DNA of 64,000 bases from SAR202-VII-2 sp965263165 (lineage in GTDB: Bacteria; Chloroflexota; Dehalococcoidia; Lucifugimonadales; SAR202-VII-2), in contig OZ253584.1 of assembly GCA_965263165.1 (NCBI GenBank), forward strand, positions 1,364,001-1,428,000, given 5' to 3'. Within the stretch, counting starts at the first letter, position 1. Every line of letters begins with the position of its first letter. Position numbers and translations under genes: made by a program. Below, in pieces: positions 1 through 7,723 of this stretch. The notes under the pieces are model-generated. The model made no database searches. It saw only the letters and a program-made list of their open reading frames with translations, and was not told the origin of the DNA.

Positions 1-867
1 GCCGATGTCTTCGTTCCCCGGAGCTGCGACTACGATCTGCGGAGCGAGTCGGCAGTGGTCCGCATGTTCGAAGACAGCAGGCCGGACCTCGTTATACACG
101 CTGCCGCCTCCGTGGGAGGCATAGGCGCAAACGTGGCAAATCCAGGCAAGTTCTTCTACGACAACGCGCTCATGGGGCTCCACGTCATTGAGGTTGCCAG
201 ACGGGTGGCGCTGCCCAAGCTTGTTCTTCTCGGCACGGCCTGCTCCTATCCCAAGACGCTGGAGTGGATCCGGGAGGAAGACCTGTGGAACGGATACCCT
301 GAGGAGACGAATGCCCCCTACGGCCTTGCAAAGAAGATGCACCTGGCCCAGGCCCAAGCCTACAGACAGCAATACGGGCTCAATGCCATCTATATCATCC
401 CGGCCAACCTCTATGGCCCCGGCGAGTCCTTCGACCCTGACAACTCACACGTGACGGCTGCCCTGGTGCGCAAGTTCACGGACGCGAAGCGCTGGGGAGA
501 GGAGACTGTAGTGCTCTGGGGCGACGGCTCCCCCACGCGGGACTTTCTGTACGTTGGCGATGCCGCTGAAGGCATTCTTCAGGCCGCAGAGAGCTATGAT
601 GGCGCTGAGCCGGTCAACCTGGGCACAGGCCGCGAGACGTCCATCAAAGCACTGGCGGAACGCGTCGCTGCGCTGACCGGCTTTGAAGGGAAGGTTGTAT
701 GGGACGTCTCCAAGCCCAACGGCCAGCCCCGCCGTTTGGTGGATGCATCCAGAGCCGAGCGGCTCTTCGGCTTCAAGCCCAGCGCCAACCTGAAAGAGGG
801 GCTGCAGCGGGAAATCGAATGGTATGTTCAGCGCTCGCAGCCCGGCGAGTCCGCAGTCCGGGGTTGA
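1..867 (+). CDS. NAD-dependent epimerase/dehydratase, GDP-L-fucose synthase-like (5' truncated by window edge)
   Basis: The reading frame is open from base 1, so the true start lies outside the window. The fragment covers about 288 residues of an extended short-chain dehydrogenase of the GDP-L-fucose synthase/epimerase type, whose full length is usually near 310. The Rossmann GxxGxxG end is missing. Visible family features are the VGGIGAN segment, the catalytic Ser in GTACSYPK, and the catalytic YGLAKK motif (Tyr-x3-Lys). Such enzymes make an activated deoxysugar for surface polysaccharide, which fits the glycosyltransferase 21 bases downstream and the sugar epimerases after it. The exact substrate cannot be fixed from sequence. 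The nearest in-window start-like codon (GTG at 55) lies inside conserved sequence and is not the real start. Confidence 0.85.
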   Translation, partial: ADVFVPRSCDYDLRSESAVVRMFEDSRPDLVIHAAASVGGIGANVANPGKFFYDNALMGLHVIEVARRVALPKLVLLGTACSYPKTLEWIREEDLWNGYPEETNAPYGLAKKMHLAQAQAYRQQYGLNAIYIIPANLYGPGESFDPDNSHVTAALVRKFTDAKRWGEETVVLWGDGSPTRDFLYVGDAAEGILQAAESYDGAEPVNLGTGRETSIKALAERVAALTGFEGKVVWDVSKPNGQPRRLVDASRAERLFGFKPSANLKEGLQREIEWYVQRSQPGESAVRG

Positions 868-888
868 GGAACCCCGGCCCAGGATACG

Positions 889-1817
889 ATGCAACGCGGC
901 CCTGAAGCGGCGCCCGATGGCGTTACCGTAGTCATCCTGACGCTGAATGAGGCGATTCACATCGCTCGGGCGGTGGACAACGCCAAGCGCCTGACTGACG
1001 AGGTGGTCATCGTCGATTCAGGGTCTACGGACGACACATGCGGCTTGGCCGCGGCGCGCGGCGCTCAGGTGTTTTTCCACGCCTTCCAGGACTATGGAGA
1101 CCAGCGGCAGTGGGCCTTGACCGCCATCCCCTACGGCAACGACTGGGTGCTCTTCCTAGACGCCGACGAGCTGCTATCCGATGAGCTCATCGAAGAGATT
1201 CGCCGCGTTCTTCCGGGCACTCCGCCGGAGGTGGACGGCTACCGCATGAGGCGGCGGTTTTACTGGCTGGGAAAGTGGCTGCGGCGCGGCGGCCTCTACC
1301 CGCTCTGGCTCCTGCGTCTGGTTCGGCGAGAGCGCGCCTGGTGCGAAGACAGAACGGTGAATGAGCACCTGCTGGTCTCGGGTCAGGTGCGCGACTTGCG
1401 CCACGACATCTTCCACGTGGACCTGAAGCCCATCTCCGACTGGCTGGCCAAGCACAACACTTACTCGTCTCTGGAGGCGCGAGAACACCTCCGGCGGCCG
1501 AGCCGGGGGGGGGGCGCGCGCATGGCGCGCGGCTTCTGGGGACGCAGGCTGAGCGCAAGCGGTGGCTTCGAAGGAATATCATGGACCGCATGGCGCCGCC
1601 TCTGGCAAGGCCAGCGCTCTATTTTCTCTACGGGTACGTGTTCAGGTTGGGCTTTTTGGATGGAAGGGCTGGCCTGCTCTACCACGCGCTTCGGAACTTC
1701 GGCTACAGGTTCATGATAGAGGCCAAGTTCCTGGCCCTCCGAACCCAAGGAAGCGAGGCGGTCAATCCACCGGGCCAGCCTGCCTCAAAAGAGCCCCGCA
1801 TCGGGGCTCCGGAGTAA
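889..1817 (+). pseudogene. Family 2 glycosyltransferase, frameshifted at a run of ten G
   Basis: The N-terminal two thirds is a GT-A family 2 glycosyltransferase of the lipopolysaccharide-core type. It has a VVILTLNEA start, VDSGSTDDT nucleotide-sugar contacts, the FLDADE metal-binding motif and a HVDLKP segment. At a run of ten G (1505-1514) the frame leaves the family: the uninterrupted frame runs to 1716 as unrelated sequence. The conserved C-terminus (MDRMAPPLARPALYFLY, LGFLDGRAGLLYH, YRFMIEAKF) continues in another frame to a stop at 1817. Eleven or eight G would restore one protein of about 309 residues. The cause may be a sequencing error, phase variation by slipped-strand mispairing, or real decay. 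It lies directly downstream of the sugar epimerase, so a role in surface glycan assembly is likely. Confidence 0.8.
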
Positions 1818-1823
1818 CCCACT

Positions 1824-1864
1824 GTCCCTGCCCCTCGTACTCGGGGGAAGGCTAGGAAGCGTCC
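1824..1864 (+). repeat. 40-bp direct-repeat unit, first occurrence
   Basis: This unit (core CTCGGGGGAAGGCTAGGAAG) recurs almost unchanged at 3034-3074. Together the two bound the whole repeat-rich gap upstream of the polysaccharide dehydrogenase fusion. Diverged versions sit inside each dispersed element: about 2590-2632, the minus strand at about 29838-29870 and 29998-30040, and about 59280-59320. The CCCC...GGGG arms can form a small hairpin. No gene is seen between 1818 and 1936. Confidence 0.7.
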
Positions 1865-1936
1865 TATCCCCGCCCGTCCACCTAGGGATGCTCTAAACAA
1901 GCCGGCGCGGGCCGTTGGAAGTTGGATGAGGTCATT

Positions 1937-2320
1937 GGACGAGAGCTTACGGAGTCGGCCTTCCGCTCGATGCCATCGCGTAAGTAGCTTACGGAAATGC
2001 CTGTCCGCTCAATGCCGTTGCGTAAGTAGCTTACGGAGACGCTTGCCCGCTCAATGCCGTCACGTAAGCAGCTTACGGAGATGCCTTCTCGCTAAATGCC
2101 ATAGCGTAAGTAGCTTACGGAGATGTCTGCTCGCTCGATGCCGGCACGTAAGCAGCTTACGGAGATGCTTGCCCGCTCAATGCCGTCGCGTAAGCAGCTT
2201 ACGGAGATGCTTGCCCGCTCAATGCCGTCGCGTAAGCAGCTGACGGAGACGCCCGACCGCTCAACGGTGCCGTGAACAAGCGCTTACGGAGACGATCGCC
2301 TGCTCAATGGCGCCGCGAAT
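1937..2320. repeat. 42-bp tandem repeat array built on the palindrome CGTAAG-N3-CTTACG
   Basis: CGTAAG occurs at 1979, 2021, 2063, 2105, 2147, 2189 and 2231, an exact 42-bp period. Partial units lie at each end (CTTACG at 1946 and 2282), giving about nine units. Each unit is a 15-bp palindrome (CGTAAG-N3-CTTACG) plus about 27 bp that is also conserved between units (GCCCGCTCAATGCCGT core). Because 42 is a multiple of three, an open frame with a 14-residue repeat crosses the array, but I see no sign that it is a gene. The last units are the most diverged. The function is unknown; binding sites for a dimeric protein, or a simple satellite, both fit. Confidence 0.85.
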
Positions 2321-2369
2321 AAGGGGCTATTTGGGCCGGTTGAAGGCCACCCCCCGGCGAATCCCCCAT

Positions 2370-3020
2370 CGTTGCCCCCGTTTTTAGAGGAAAGCTGGGA
2401 AGGGGGTCTTTTTCCTTCACCTGGCAAGGAAGCTTCCCGACGCGCCAAGGTAAAAAACGGCGCCTCCTCCGTCCCCCAAGCAGGGTGCAGGGGGCGCAGC
2501 CCCCGCCGGGGGTACAGGGGGAGTCCCCCTGTTTCTAAAAACGTTGGAGGGTGGGCTAGGTGGGACAACCGCCGTCCGCCACCATAAGCCCCTTTCTCTC
2601 TCTCGTTACTCAAGGGCAGGCTAGAAAGCGCCACCCCCATTGCAAAATACGAACGATTGTGCTATAGTGTCCCCATGAAGCAGGCCCCCGGCCTCTTCTC
2701 TTCCTTGGAGCCTGCCGCGTAACGTAATGTACTGGGGGCTAACCACAGAGAATCCCCCTGTGGCAGGGGCGCTGAGGGAACAGCCCAAGGGGCAAGACCG
2801 TCCGAGGAAGGCTGGGACCGGAGCGAATGCCGTTGTAAGGCACAGGCTCTTTGGAGCGGGATGGCTCCAAAATGACTAATGACTCGTAACGGATAGGCAA
2901 CGGTCCGTAACGGCTCCGTAATGACTCCGTAGCGACTCGTAATGGCTTTGTAACGGCCTGTAATGCCTTTGTAATGGCTCCGTGCCTGCAAACCCCGAAA
3001 TCCGGCTGAGAAATGTTACA
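2370..3020 (+). repeat. Dispersed composite element, copy A
   Basis: This is one of three related intergenic blocks (others near 29.5-30.0 kb and 59.3-59.9 kb). In order it shows: a GCGCCAAGGT segment; GC-rich hairpins (GGGGGCGCAGCCCCC, CAGGGGG-AGT-CCCCCTG); a degenerate 40-bp unit at about 2590-2632; a promoter-like pair at 2640-2668; a hairpin starting at 2677; about 150 bases shared closely with the other copies (GGAGCCTGCCGC, GAATCCCCCTGTGGCAGG, CCGAGGAAGGCTGGGACC); an inverted-repeat block GGAGCGGGATGGCTCC (2853-2868); a 10-11-bp tandem tract (2869-2983) of GTAACGG-type units; and the tail ATCCGGCTGA. The tract and the 16-bp block are in opposite orientation to copies B and C. No transposase or terminal inverted repeat is visible. 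Confidence 0.75.
2640..2668 (+). promoter_or_regulatory. Putative promoter inside dispersed element copy A
   Basis: TTGCAA (2640-2645), a 17-base spacer, then TATAGT (2663-2668). The same arrangement with the same spacing is kept in the other two copies. A hairpin (GAAGCAGGCC-CCC-GGCCTCTTC, imperfect in this copy) follows within about ten bases. No Shine-Dalgarno site or conserved protein frame follows, so a non-coding transcript is more likely than an mRNA. Confidence 0.45.
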
Positions 3021-3033
3021 CATACAATCAAAG

Positions 3034-3074
3034 ACCGTCCCTGCCCCTGTACTCGGGGGAAGGTTAGGAAGTGT
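3034..3074 (+). repeat. 40-bp direct-repeat unit, second occurrence
   Basis: This is nearly identical to 1824-1864 (GTCCCTGCCCC, ACTCGGGGGAAGG, TAGGAAG). It ends a few bases before an open frame that looks like the tail of a damaged gene. The pair could mark the ends of a duplicated or inserted segment. Confidence 0.65.
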
Positions 3075-3287
3075 CGCCGAGCGCCTCGCGATCCAGACAT
3101 TCTCGCCAGGGTTTGCCGGCGCCTGTCCGCCATCGGCTATCATGTGGAGGGGCTCGATGGACTCAACGCAGAGTCCACCGACGAGTTGATTGCCATCGCG
3201 CCGTTGAACATGCGGGAGGCACAGCCATCGGACGGCATGGATCCTCATGAAGCAACTGGTCCAATCCCGCAAGACGGGAGAAGTTAG
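3063..3287 (+). pseudogene. Possible 3' remnant of a coding region
   Basis: An open frame without a convincing start runs from the end of the 40-bp repeat to a stop at 3287, overlapping the next gene's start by about 40 bases. Its codons have the high third-position GC of neighbouring genes, and the peptide (ARVCRRLSAIGYHVEGLD, STDELIAIAP) reads like real protein. I recognise no family. The repeat block may have truncated a gene here, or the frame may be chance. Confidence 0.3.
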
Positions 3288-5463
3288 CCTGGTGGATGTT
3301 CCCCGGCCCATCGCCGGGCCGGGCGAGATTCTTGTTCAGGTGCACGCCTCCCTGCTCTCCAGCGGCACCGAGCGGGCCATGACGGAGTTTGCGGGCAAGA
3401 GCCTGCTGGGCAAGGCGAGGGCGCGCCCCGACCTGGTTAGGCAGGTTATCGACAAGGCCCGCAACGAGGGGGTGGCGCCGGCCCTACGGGCTGCCCGGAG
3501 CCGCTTGGACCAGCAGATGCCGTTGGGATACAGCAATGCGGGCAGGGTCGTGGAGGTGGGTAGGGACGTGACGGGCATCAGCGTTGGCGATGCCATCGCT
3601 TGCGGCGGCGCCGGGCTGGCCAGCCATGCGGAAGTCGTTGCAGTGCCTGCGAACCTTGCTGTTGCCCTCCATGAAGGAACGCCCTTCGAAGCCGGCGCCT
3701 TCGCAACGCTGGGCGCCGTTGCTCTGCACGGCGTTCATCTGGCGGAGGTCCAGTTGGGAGAGGTGGTGGTGGTCATTGGTCTGGGGCTGCTGGGTCAGCT
3801 CAGTGTGCAGCTTCTCAGGGCCGCGGGCTGCGTCGTCGTTGGCATGGACCCACAGAGCGATAGGGCGGATCTCGCCCGCTCCCAGGGGGCCGACGGCATC
3901 GCCACGAACGCCGAAGCGTTGACTGCCTGCGTGGCGGGGCTCTCCGGCGGCCTCGGCGCCGACGCGGTGCTCATCACCGCCGACAACCCCGGCAACGAGC
4001 CCATAACCCTAGCCGGGGAAGTGGCCAGGGACAGGGCCAAGGTGGTGGCCGTCGGCAATGTGGGCATGGACATCCCCCGCCGCCTCTATTACGACAAAGA
4101 ACTCCAGTTCCGGGTGTCCAGGTCCTACGGCCCCGGTCGTTACGATCCGCGCTACGAAGAGCAGGGACAGGACTATCCCATTGGCTACGTTCGCTGGACC
4201 GAGAACCGCAACATGCAGGCTTTCGTCCGCCTGCTGGCCGAGGGAAGGGTCAACATCCAATCCCTGATAAGCCACAGGATCCCCCTGGACCGGGCCGCCG
4301 AGCAGGGCTACGGCCTCATCACCGGCAGGGCGGGGGAACCCTTCATGGGCGTGGTAATCACTTATCCGGAGACGCTGAGCGCCGAGCGGACGATTCCGCC
4401 CCGCCCTGCTGGGGAGAATCGGGCGCCCCTGCGGGCGGGTGTCCGGCTGGGCCTGGTCGGCGCCGGTGCCTTCGCCACCTCCACGTTGCTGCCGGCCATG
4501 AAGAAGGCGGGCGGAATCGAGTTGGTGGGTGTCTGTTCGGCCAGGGGCCTGACCGCCCAGCAGGCTGCGGAGAAGTTCAACTTTGGCTTTGCCGCCGCAG
4601 ACATCGACGAACTGCTCCACGACCAGAACGTCAACACGGTTGCCATTGCCACGCGCCACAACCTGCACGCGGCGCAGGTCGTAGCGGCGCTGGAAGCGGG
4701 GAAGCATGTCTTTGTGGAAAAGCCGCTGGCCCTGGATGAGGACCAACTCCGTCAGGTCATCGACGCTTGGAAGGCCCATCCGGCCCAGGTGATGACGGTG
4801 GGGTACAACAGGCGATTCTCCGCACTCGCGGGTGAGATGAAGCGCTTTCTCGCCGGCGCGCCGGCGCCGCTGGCGATGCAGTATCGCATCAATGCGGGTC
4901 CCGCGCCGTTGGACCACTGGATCCAGGACCCGGCGGTGGGGGGCGGCAGGATCGTGGGGGAGGTGTGCCATTTCGTGGACCTGCTGACGTTCCTGGCGGG
5001 CGCTGCGCCGGTGGCCGTCAGCGGGCGTTCACTGCCCAACCAGGGCCGCTATGCCGACGACAACGTGGTTGCCACAATCGAGTTTGCCGACGGGTCTCTG
5101 GGCGCGATTACCTACGTGGCCAACGGGGATCGTTCCTACCCCAAGGAGCGTATCGAGATCTTTGGCGGCGGAGCGGTGGCGCTCCTGGACGACTTTCGCT
5201 CGTTGCGCATGACTCGCAACGGCCGAACCCGGATCCAGCGGACCCGGCTTGCGCAGGACAAGGGCCACGCAGCAGAATGGCGCGCCTTTGCCGGCGCCGT
5301 AACAGGAGGCGGCCCCCTCCCGATACCGGCGGAAGAGCTGATAACAACCAGCCTGGCCACGTTCGCCATCCAGGCATCCATCAGGGATGGCCAGCCCGCC
5401 GGATCGACGCTGCTGACTTCGCCGGCGCCCCGTGGAATCCGGAGGGCAACAGCAGGTGAGTAG
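3247..5463 (+). CDS. Two-domain oxidoreductase: MDR alcohol dehydrogenase fused to Gfo/Idh/MocA dehydrogenase
   Basis: The product is 738 residues. Residues 1 to about 375 are a medium-chain (zinc-alcohol-dehydrogenase-like) module, with SSGTERAM, the GYSNAGRVVEVG turn and a VIGLGLLGQLSVQ Rossmann loop. From about residue 398 a Gfo/Idh/MocA module follows, with GLVGAGAFATSTLLPA for NAD(P) binding and the family EKPLAL motif carrying the catalytic Lys. This fusion is a known architecture in cell-surface polysaccharide clusters, where it is thought to oxidise or reduce a sugar or sugar acid; its substrate is not established. The ATG at 3247 lacks a clear ribosome-binding site. The 3' end overlaps the next gene by 8 bases, so the two are probably translationally coupled. 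Confidence 0.88.
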   Translation: MKQLVQSRKTGEVSLVDVPRPIAGPGEILVQVHASLLSSGTERAMTEFAGKSLLGKARARPDLVRQVIDKARNEGVAPALRAARSRLDQQMPLGYSNAGRVVEVGRDVTGISVGDAIACGGAGLASHAEVVAVPANLAVALHEGTPFEAGAFATLGAVALHGVHLAEVQLGEVVVVIGLGLLGQLSVQLLRAAGCVVVGMDPQSDRADLARSQGADGIATNAEALTACVAGLSGGLGADAVLITADNPGNEPITLAGEVARDRAKVVAVGNVGMDIPRRLYYDKELQFRVSRSYGPGRYDPRYEEQGQDYPIGYVRWTENRNMQAFVRLLAEGRVNIQSLISHRIPLDRAAEQGYGLITGRAGEPFMGVVITYPETLSAERTIPPRPAGENRAPLRAGVRLGLVGAGAFATSTLLPAMKKAGGIELVGVCSARGLTAQQAAEKFNFGFAAADIDELLHDQNVNTVAIATRHNLHAAQVVAALEAGKHVFVEKPLALDEDQLRQVIDAWKAHPAQVMTVGYNRRFSALAGEMKRFLAGAPAPLAMQYRINAGPAPLDHWIQDPAVGGGRIVGEVCHFVDLLTFLAGAAPVAVSGRSLPNQGRYADDNVVATIEFADGSLGAITYVANGDRSYPKERIEIFGGGAVALLDDFRSLRMTRNGRTRIQRTRLAQDKGHAAEWRAFAGAVTGGGPLPIPAEELITTSLATFAIQASIRDGQPAGSTLLTSPAPRGIRRATAGE

Positions 5464-6637
5464 TCATGCCGCCGGACGCCTCCGCATTCTCCACGTCGTG
5501 GGAGCGCGTCCGAACTTCATGAAAGCGGCGCCGGTGGTCCGAGCCCTGTCTGCTAGAGCGGGCGTGGGGCAGGTCATCGTCCATACCGGCCAGCACTATG
5601 ATCCCGGCATGTCCGAGGTCTTCTTTCAGGAGCTATCCATACCCCGGCCCGATGTCAATCTGGAGGTCGGCTCAGGATCCCACGCAGAGCAGACGGCCGA
5701 GGTCATGAAGCGGCTGGAGCCGGTGCTGCTTGAGCGGTCCCCCGATTTGGCGCTTGTCTACGGCGACGTCAACTCCACAGTGGCGGCGGCGCTGGTGTGC
5801 TCCAAACTCCTGATTCCCGTGGGACACGTGGAGGCCGGCCTGCGCTCCTTTGACCGGACCATGCCTGAGGAGATCAACCGCCTCATCACTGACCAGATAG
5901 CAGATTTGCTGTTCACGCCTTCGGAAGACGCCAATGAGAACCTGGACCGAGAGGGTGTTTCTCCCAGCCGAGTGCGGTTCGTTGGCAATGTCATGATCGA
6001 CACCCTCTGCCGGTCGCTGCCCGAGGCGATGGCTCGCTGGCCCGTTGAGGGGCTCAGGCCCACCCGTCTATGCCCGCCTGGTCTCGAAGCGGCCCTGACC
6101 GAAGGGAGGCGCTTCGGCTTCGCGACTCTTCACCGGCCTTCGAACGTGGACGATCCGCCTGTGCTGCGGGAGATCCTGGCGGCGCTGGGCGAGGTCAGCC
6201 GCTCGCTTCCCCTTGTCTTCAGCGTACACCCCCGGACCCAGGCGGCGATGGAGGCTCTGGGCTTGGAGCAGATGGCGCCCGGCCTGTTCCCCGTGGCGCC
6301 CGTTGGATACCTGGATGCGCTCGCACTGCAATCCCGCGCCACGGTGGTCATCACAGACTCCGGCGGTATGCAGGAGGAGACCGCCTACCTGGGCGTGCCC
6401 TGCATCACGGTGCGAGAGAACACGGAGCGCCCCGTCACCGTGTCCATTGGCGCCAACGTTCTGGTGGGGCGCGACATGGCGCTCCTCAAGGCGGAGGTGG
6501 GACGGGCTGCAGGCGGCGCCTTCAAACGGGGCGAAACGCCACCCCTGTGGGATGGCCGTTCGGCAGAGCGCATCGCCGATGCCATACTCGACTGGTGGGG
6601 GAGGAGGTGGGGCAACAGGGGCGCGGCTTGTCCCTGA
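5456..6637 (+). CDS. wecB: UDP-N-acetylglucosamine 2-epimerase (non-hydrolysing)
   Basis: It interconverts UDP-GlcNAc and UDP-ManNAc, feeding ManNAc or ManNAcA into surface polysaccharide. Family features are GARPNFMKAAPVVRAL near the N-terminus, TGQHYDPGMS, YGDVNSTVAAAL, GHVEAGLRS, PEEINR, and the C-terminal DSGGMQEE and RENTERP motifs that bind UDP. GTG at 5456 is preferred because GGAGGG lies 9 bases upstream; this gives 393 residues, the usual size. A GTG at 5432 is an in-frame alternative. It overlaps the previous gene by 8 bases. Its stop shares a base with the next start (TGATG), so the three genes form a tight operon. Confidence 0.92.
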   Translation: MSSHAAGRLRILHVVGARPNFMKAAPVVRALSARAGVGQVIVHTGQHYDPGMSEVFFQELSIPRPDVNLEVGSGSHAEQTAEVMKRLEPVLLERSPDLALVYGDVNSTVAAALVCSKLLIPVGHVEAGLRSFDRTMPEEINRLITDQIADLLFTPSEDANENLDREGVSPSRVRFVGNVMIDTLCRSLPEAMARWPVEGLRPTRLCPPGLEAALTEGRRFGFATLHRPSNVDDPPVLREILAALGEVSRSLPLVFSVHPRTQAAMEALGLEQMAPGLFPVAPVGYLDALALQSRATVVITDSGGMQEETAYLGVPCITVRENTERPVTVSIGANVLVGRDMALLKAEVGRAAGGAFKRGETPPLWDGRSAERIADAILDWWGRRWGNRGAACP

Positions 6638-7608
6638 TGCTCCGGCTTCGCTACTACCGGCGCATCCTGCCGGCCTACGTCCTGGGGCGTCGGAGCCAGC
6701 TCTCCTTCTGGCATGACGCGCCGGAGGTCAATGAAGAGGCCCACCCCGGAACCCTGGGCCAGTACTGGATGCCGTTCACCGAGAAGGCCGACTACGGTGG
6801 TCCCTACGACGCTGACGGCATCCCCCAACTCGACTATCGCGGGGCAACGGGTGTCCAATACAACCCCATCGCGGTTGCCCAATACGGGTTGGGTAACTAC
6901 AACCTCTACCGCCGCGCCGGCGACCCCGAGCGCCTACGGAAGTTCCTGTTGGTGGCGGATTGGCTGGCTGCCTCGCTGGAGCAGAACGCCGCCGGGCTGT
7001 GGGTCTGGCGCCACCACTTCGACTGGGAGTACCGGACGCTCCTGAAGGCGCCCTGGTGCTCCGGGCTGGCGCAGGGGCAGGGGGTCTCGGTTCTGGTCCG
7101 CGCCTTCAAGGAGACAGAGAACGAACGCTATCGAGACGCTGCTGGGTTGGCGATGGCGTCATTCTATGCGCCCATGCATGAGGGAGGCGTGGCCTTTGTC
7201 GATGAGGCGGGCAGCACGTGGATCGAGGAATACATCGTATCGCCGCCAACGCATGTGCTGAATGGCTTCATCTGGGCAAGCTGGGGCATCTACGACTACT
7301 GGCTGCTGACCGGCGACTCAGACGCTAAGGACCTATTCGAGAAGGCGATGGACACCATCGCCGAGAATCTGCCCCGCTACGATACGGGCTACTGGTCCCT
7401 CTACGAGCAGTCAGGCGTCAGGCTGAGGATGCTGGCGAGTCCCTTCTACCACCGCCTGCACATTGCGCAGCTTCGAGTGCTTCACCGGCTGACGGGGCGG
7501 AGGGATTTCCAGGAGTATGCAGACCGATGGGAGACGTATACCCGCAGCCGCGCCAAGCGGTCGCGGGCCCTGGCCCAAAAGGCGGTCTTCAAGCTCCTCT
7601 ACTACTAG
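6637..7608 (+). CDS. D-glucuronyl C5-epimerase-family protein
   Basis: The product is 323 residues and resembles the C-terminal domain of heparan/heparosan glucuronyl C5-epimerase, with an alpha/alpha-toroid fold. Typical pieces are NPIAVAQYGLGNYN, the WVWRHHFDWEY segment, PWCSGLAQGQGVSVL, HVLNGFIWASWGIYDYW and a tyrosine-rich C-terminal part. In animals this enzyme turns glucuronate into iduronate within a polymer; bacterial members sit in polysaccharide clusters and their substrates are mostly unknown. The ATG at 6637 overlaps the stop of the UDP-GlcNAc 2-epimerase gene. Linkage to that enzyme suggests a glycan containing N-acetylhexosamine and uronic acid, which is inference. No signal peptide is evident. 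Confidence 0.82.
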   Translation: MLRLRYYRRILPAYVLGRRSQLSFWHDAPEVNEEAHPGTLGQYWMPFTEKADYGGPYDADGIPQLDYRGATGVQYNPIAVAQYGLGNYNLYRRAGDPERLRKFLLVADWLAASLEQNAAGLWVWRHHFDWEYRTLLKAPWCSGLAQGQGVSVLVRAFKETENERYRDAAGLAMASFYAPMHEGGVAFVDEAGSTWIEEYIVSPPTHVLNGFIWASWGIYDYWLLTGDSDAKDLFEKAMDTIAENLPRYDTGYWSLYEQSGVRLRMLASPFYHRLHIAQLRVLHRLTGRRDFQEYADRWETYTRSRAKRSRALAQKAVFKLLYY

Positions 7609-7723
7609 CCGCCAATGGCCTGGCGGTTTCCGCATCGGCGGCAAGCGCGGCTGTAGGGAGATGGTACAATCGCTGTCGCGTTGGCCGCGAGCGGCCCAAA
7701 CCCCAAGCGCCGCGGAGGAAACG

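Noticed and set aside
1926..2320. CRISPR array, or a repeat protein with 14-residue units
   Set aside because: The whole 42-bp period is conserved, so there are no variable spacers. The open frame exists only because 42 is a multiple of three; there is no ribosome-binding site and the peptide is Cys/Arg/Ser-rich low complexity.
4009..4971. Long minus-strand open frame opposite the dehydrogenase fusion
   Set aside because: It mirrors the third-position GC bias of a well-supported gene and shows no family features. The same reasoning removes long antisense frames such as 37211-38557, 53014-54339, 15523-16536 and 32493-33404.
6070..6636. Upstream extension of the C5-epimerase-like gene
   Set aside because: This part lies in another frame of the well-supported UDP-GlcNAc 2-epimerase gene; the ATG at 6637 overlapping its stop is a normal coupled start.
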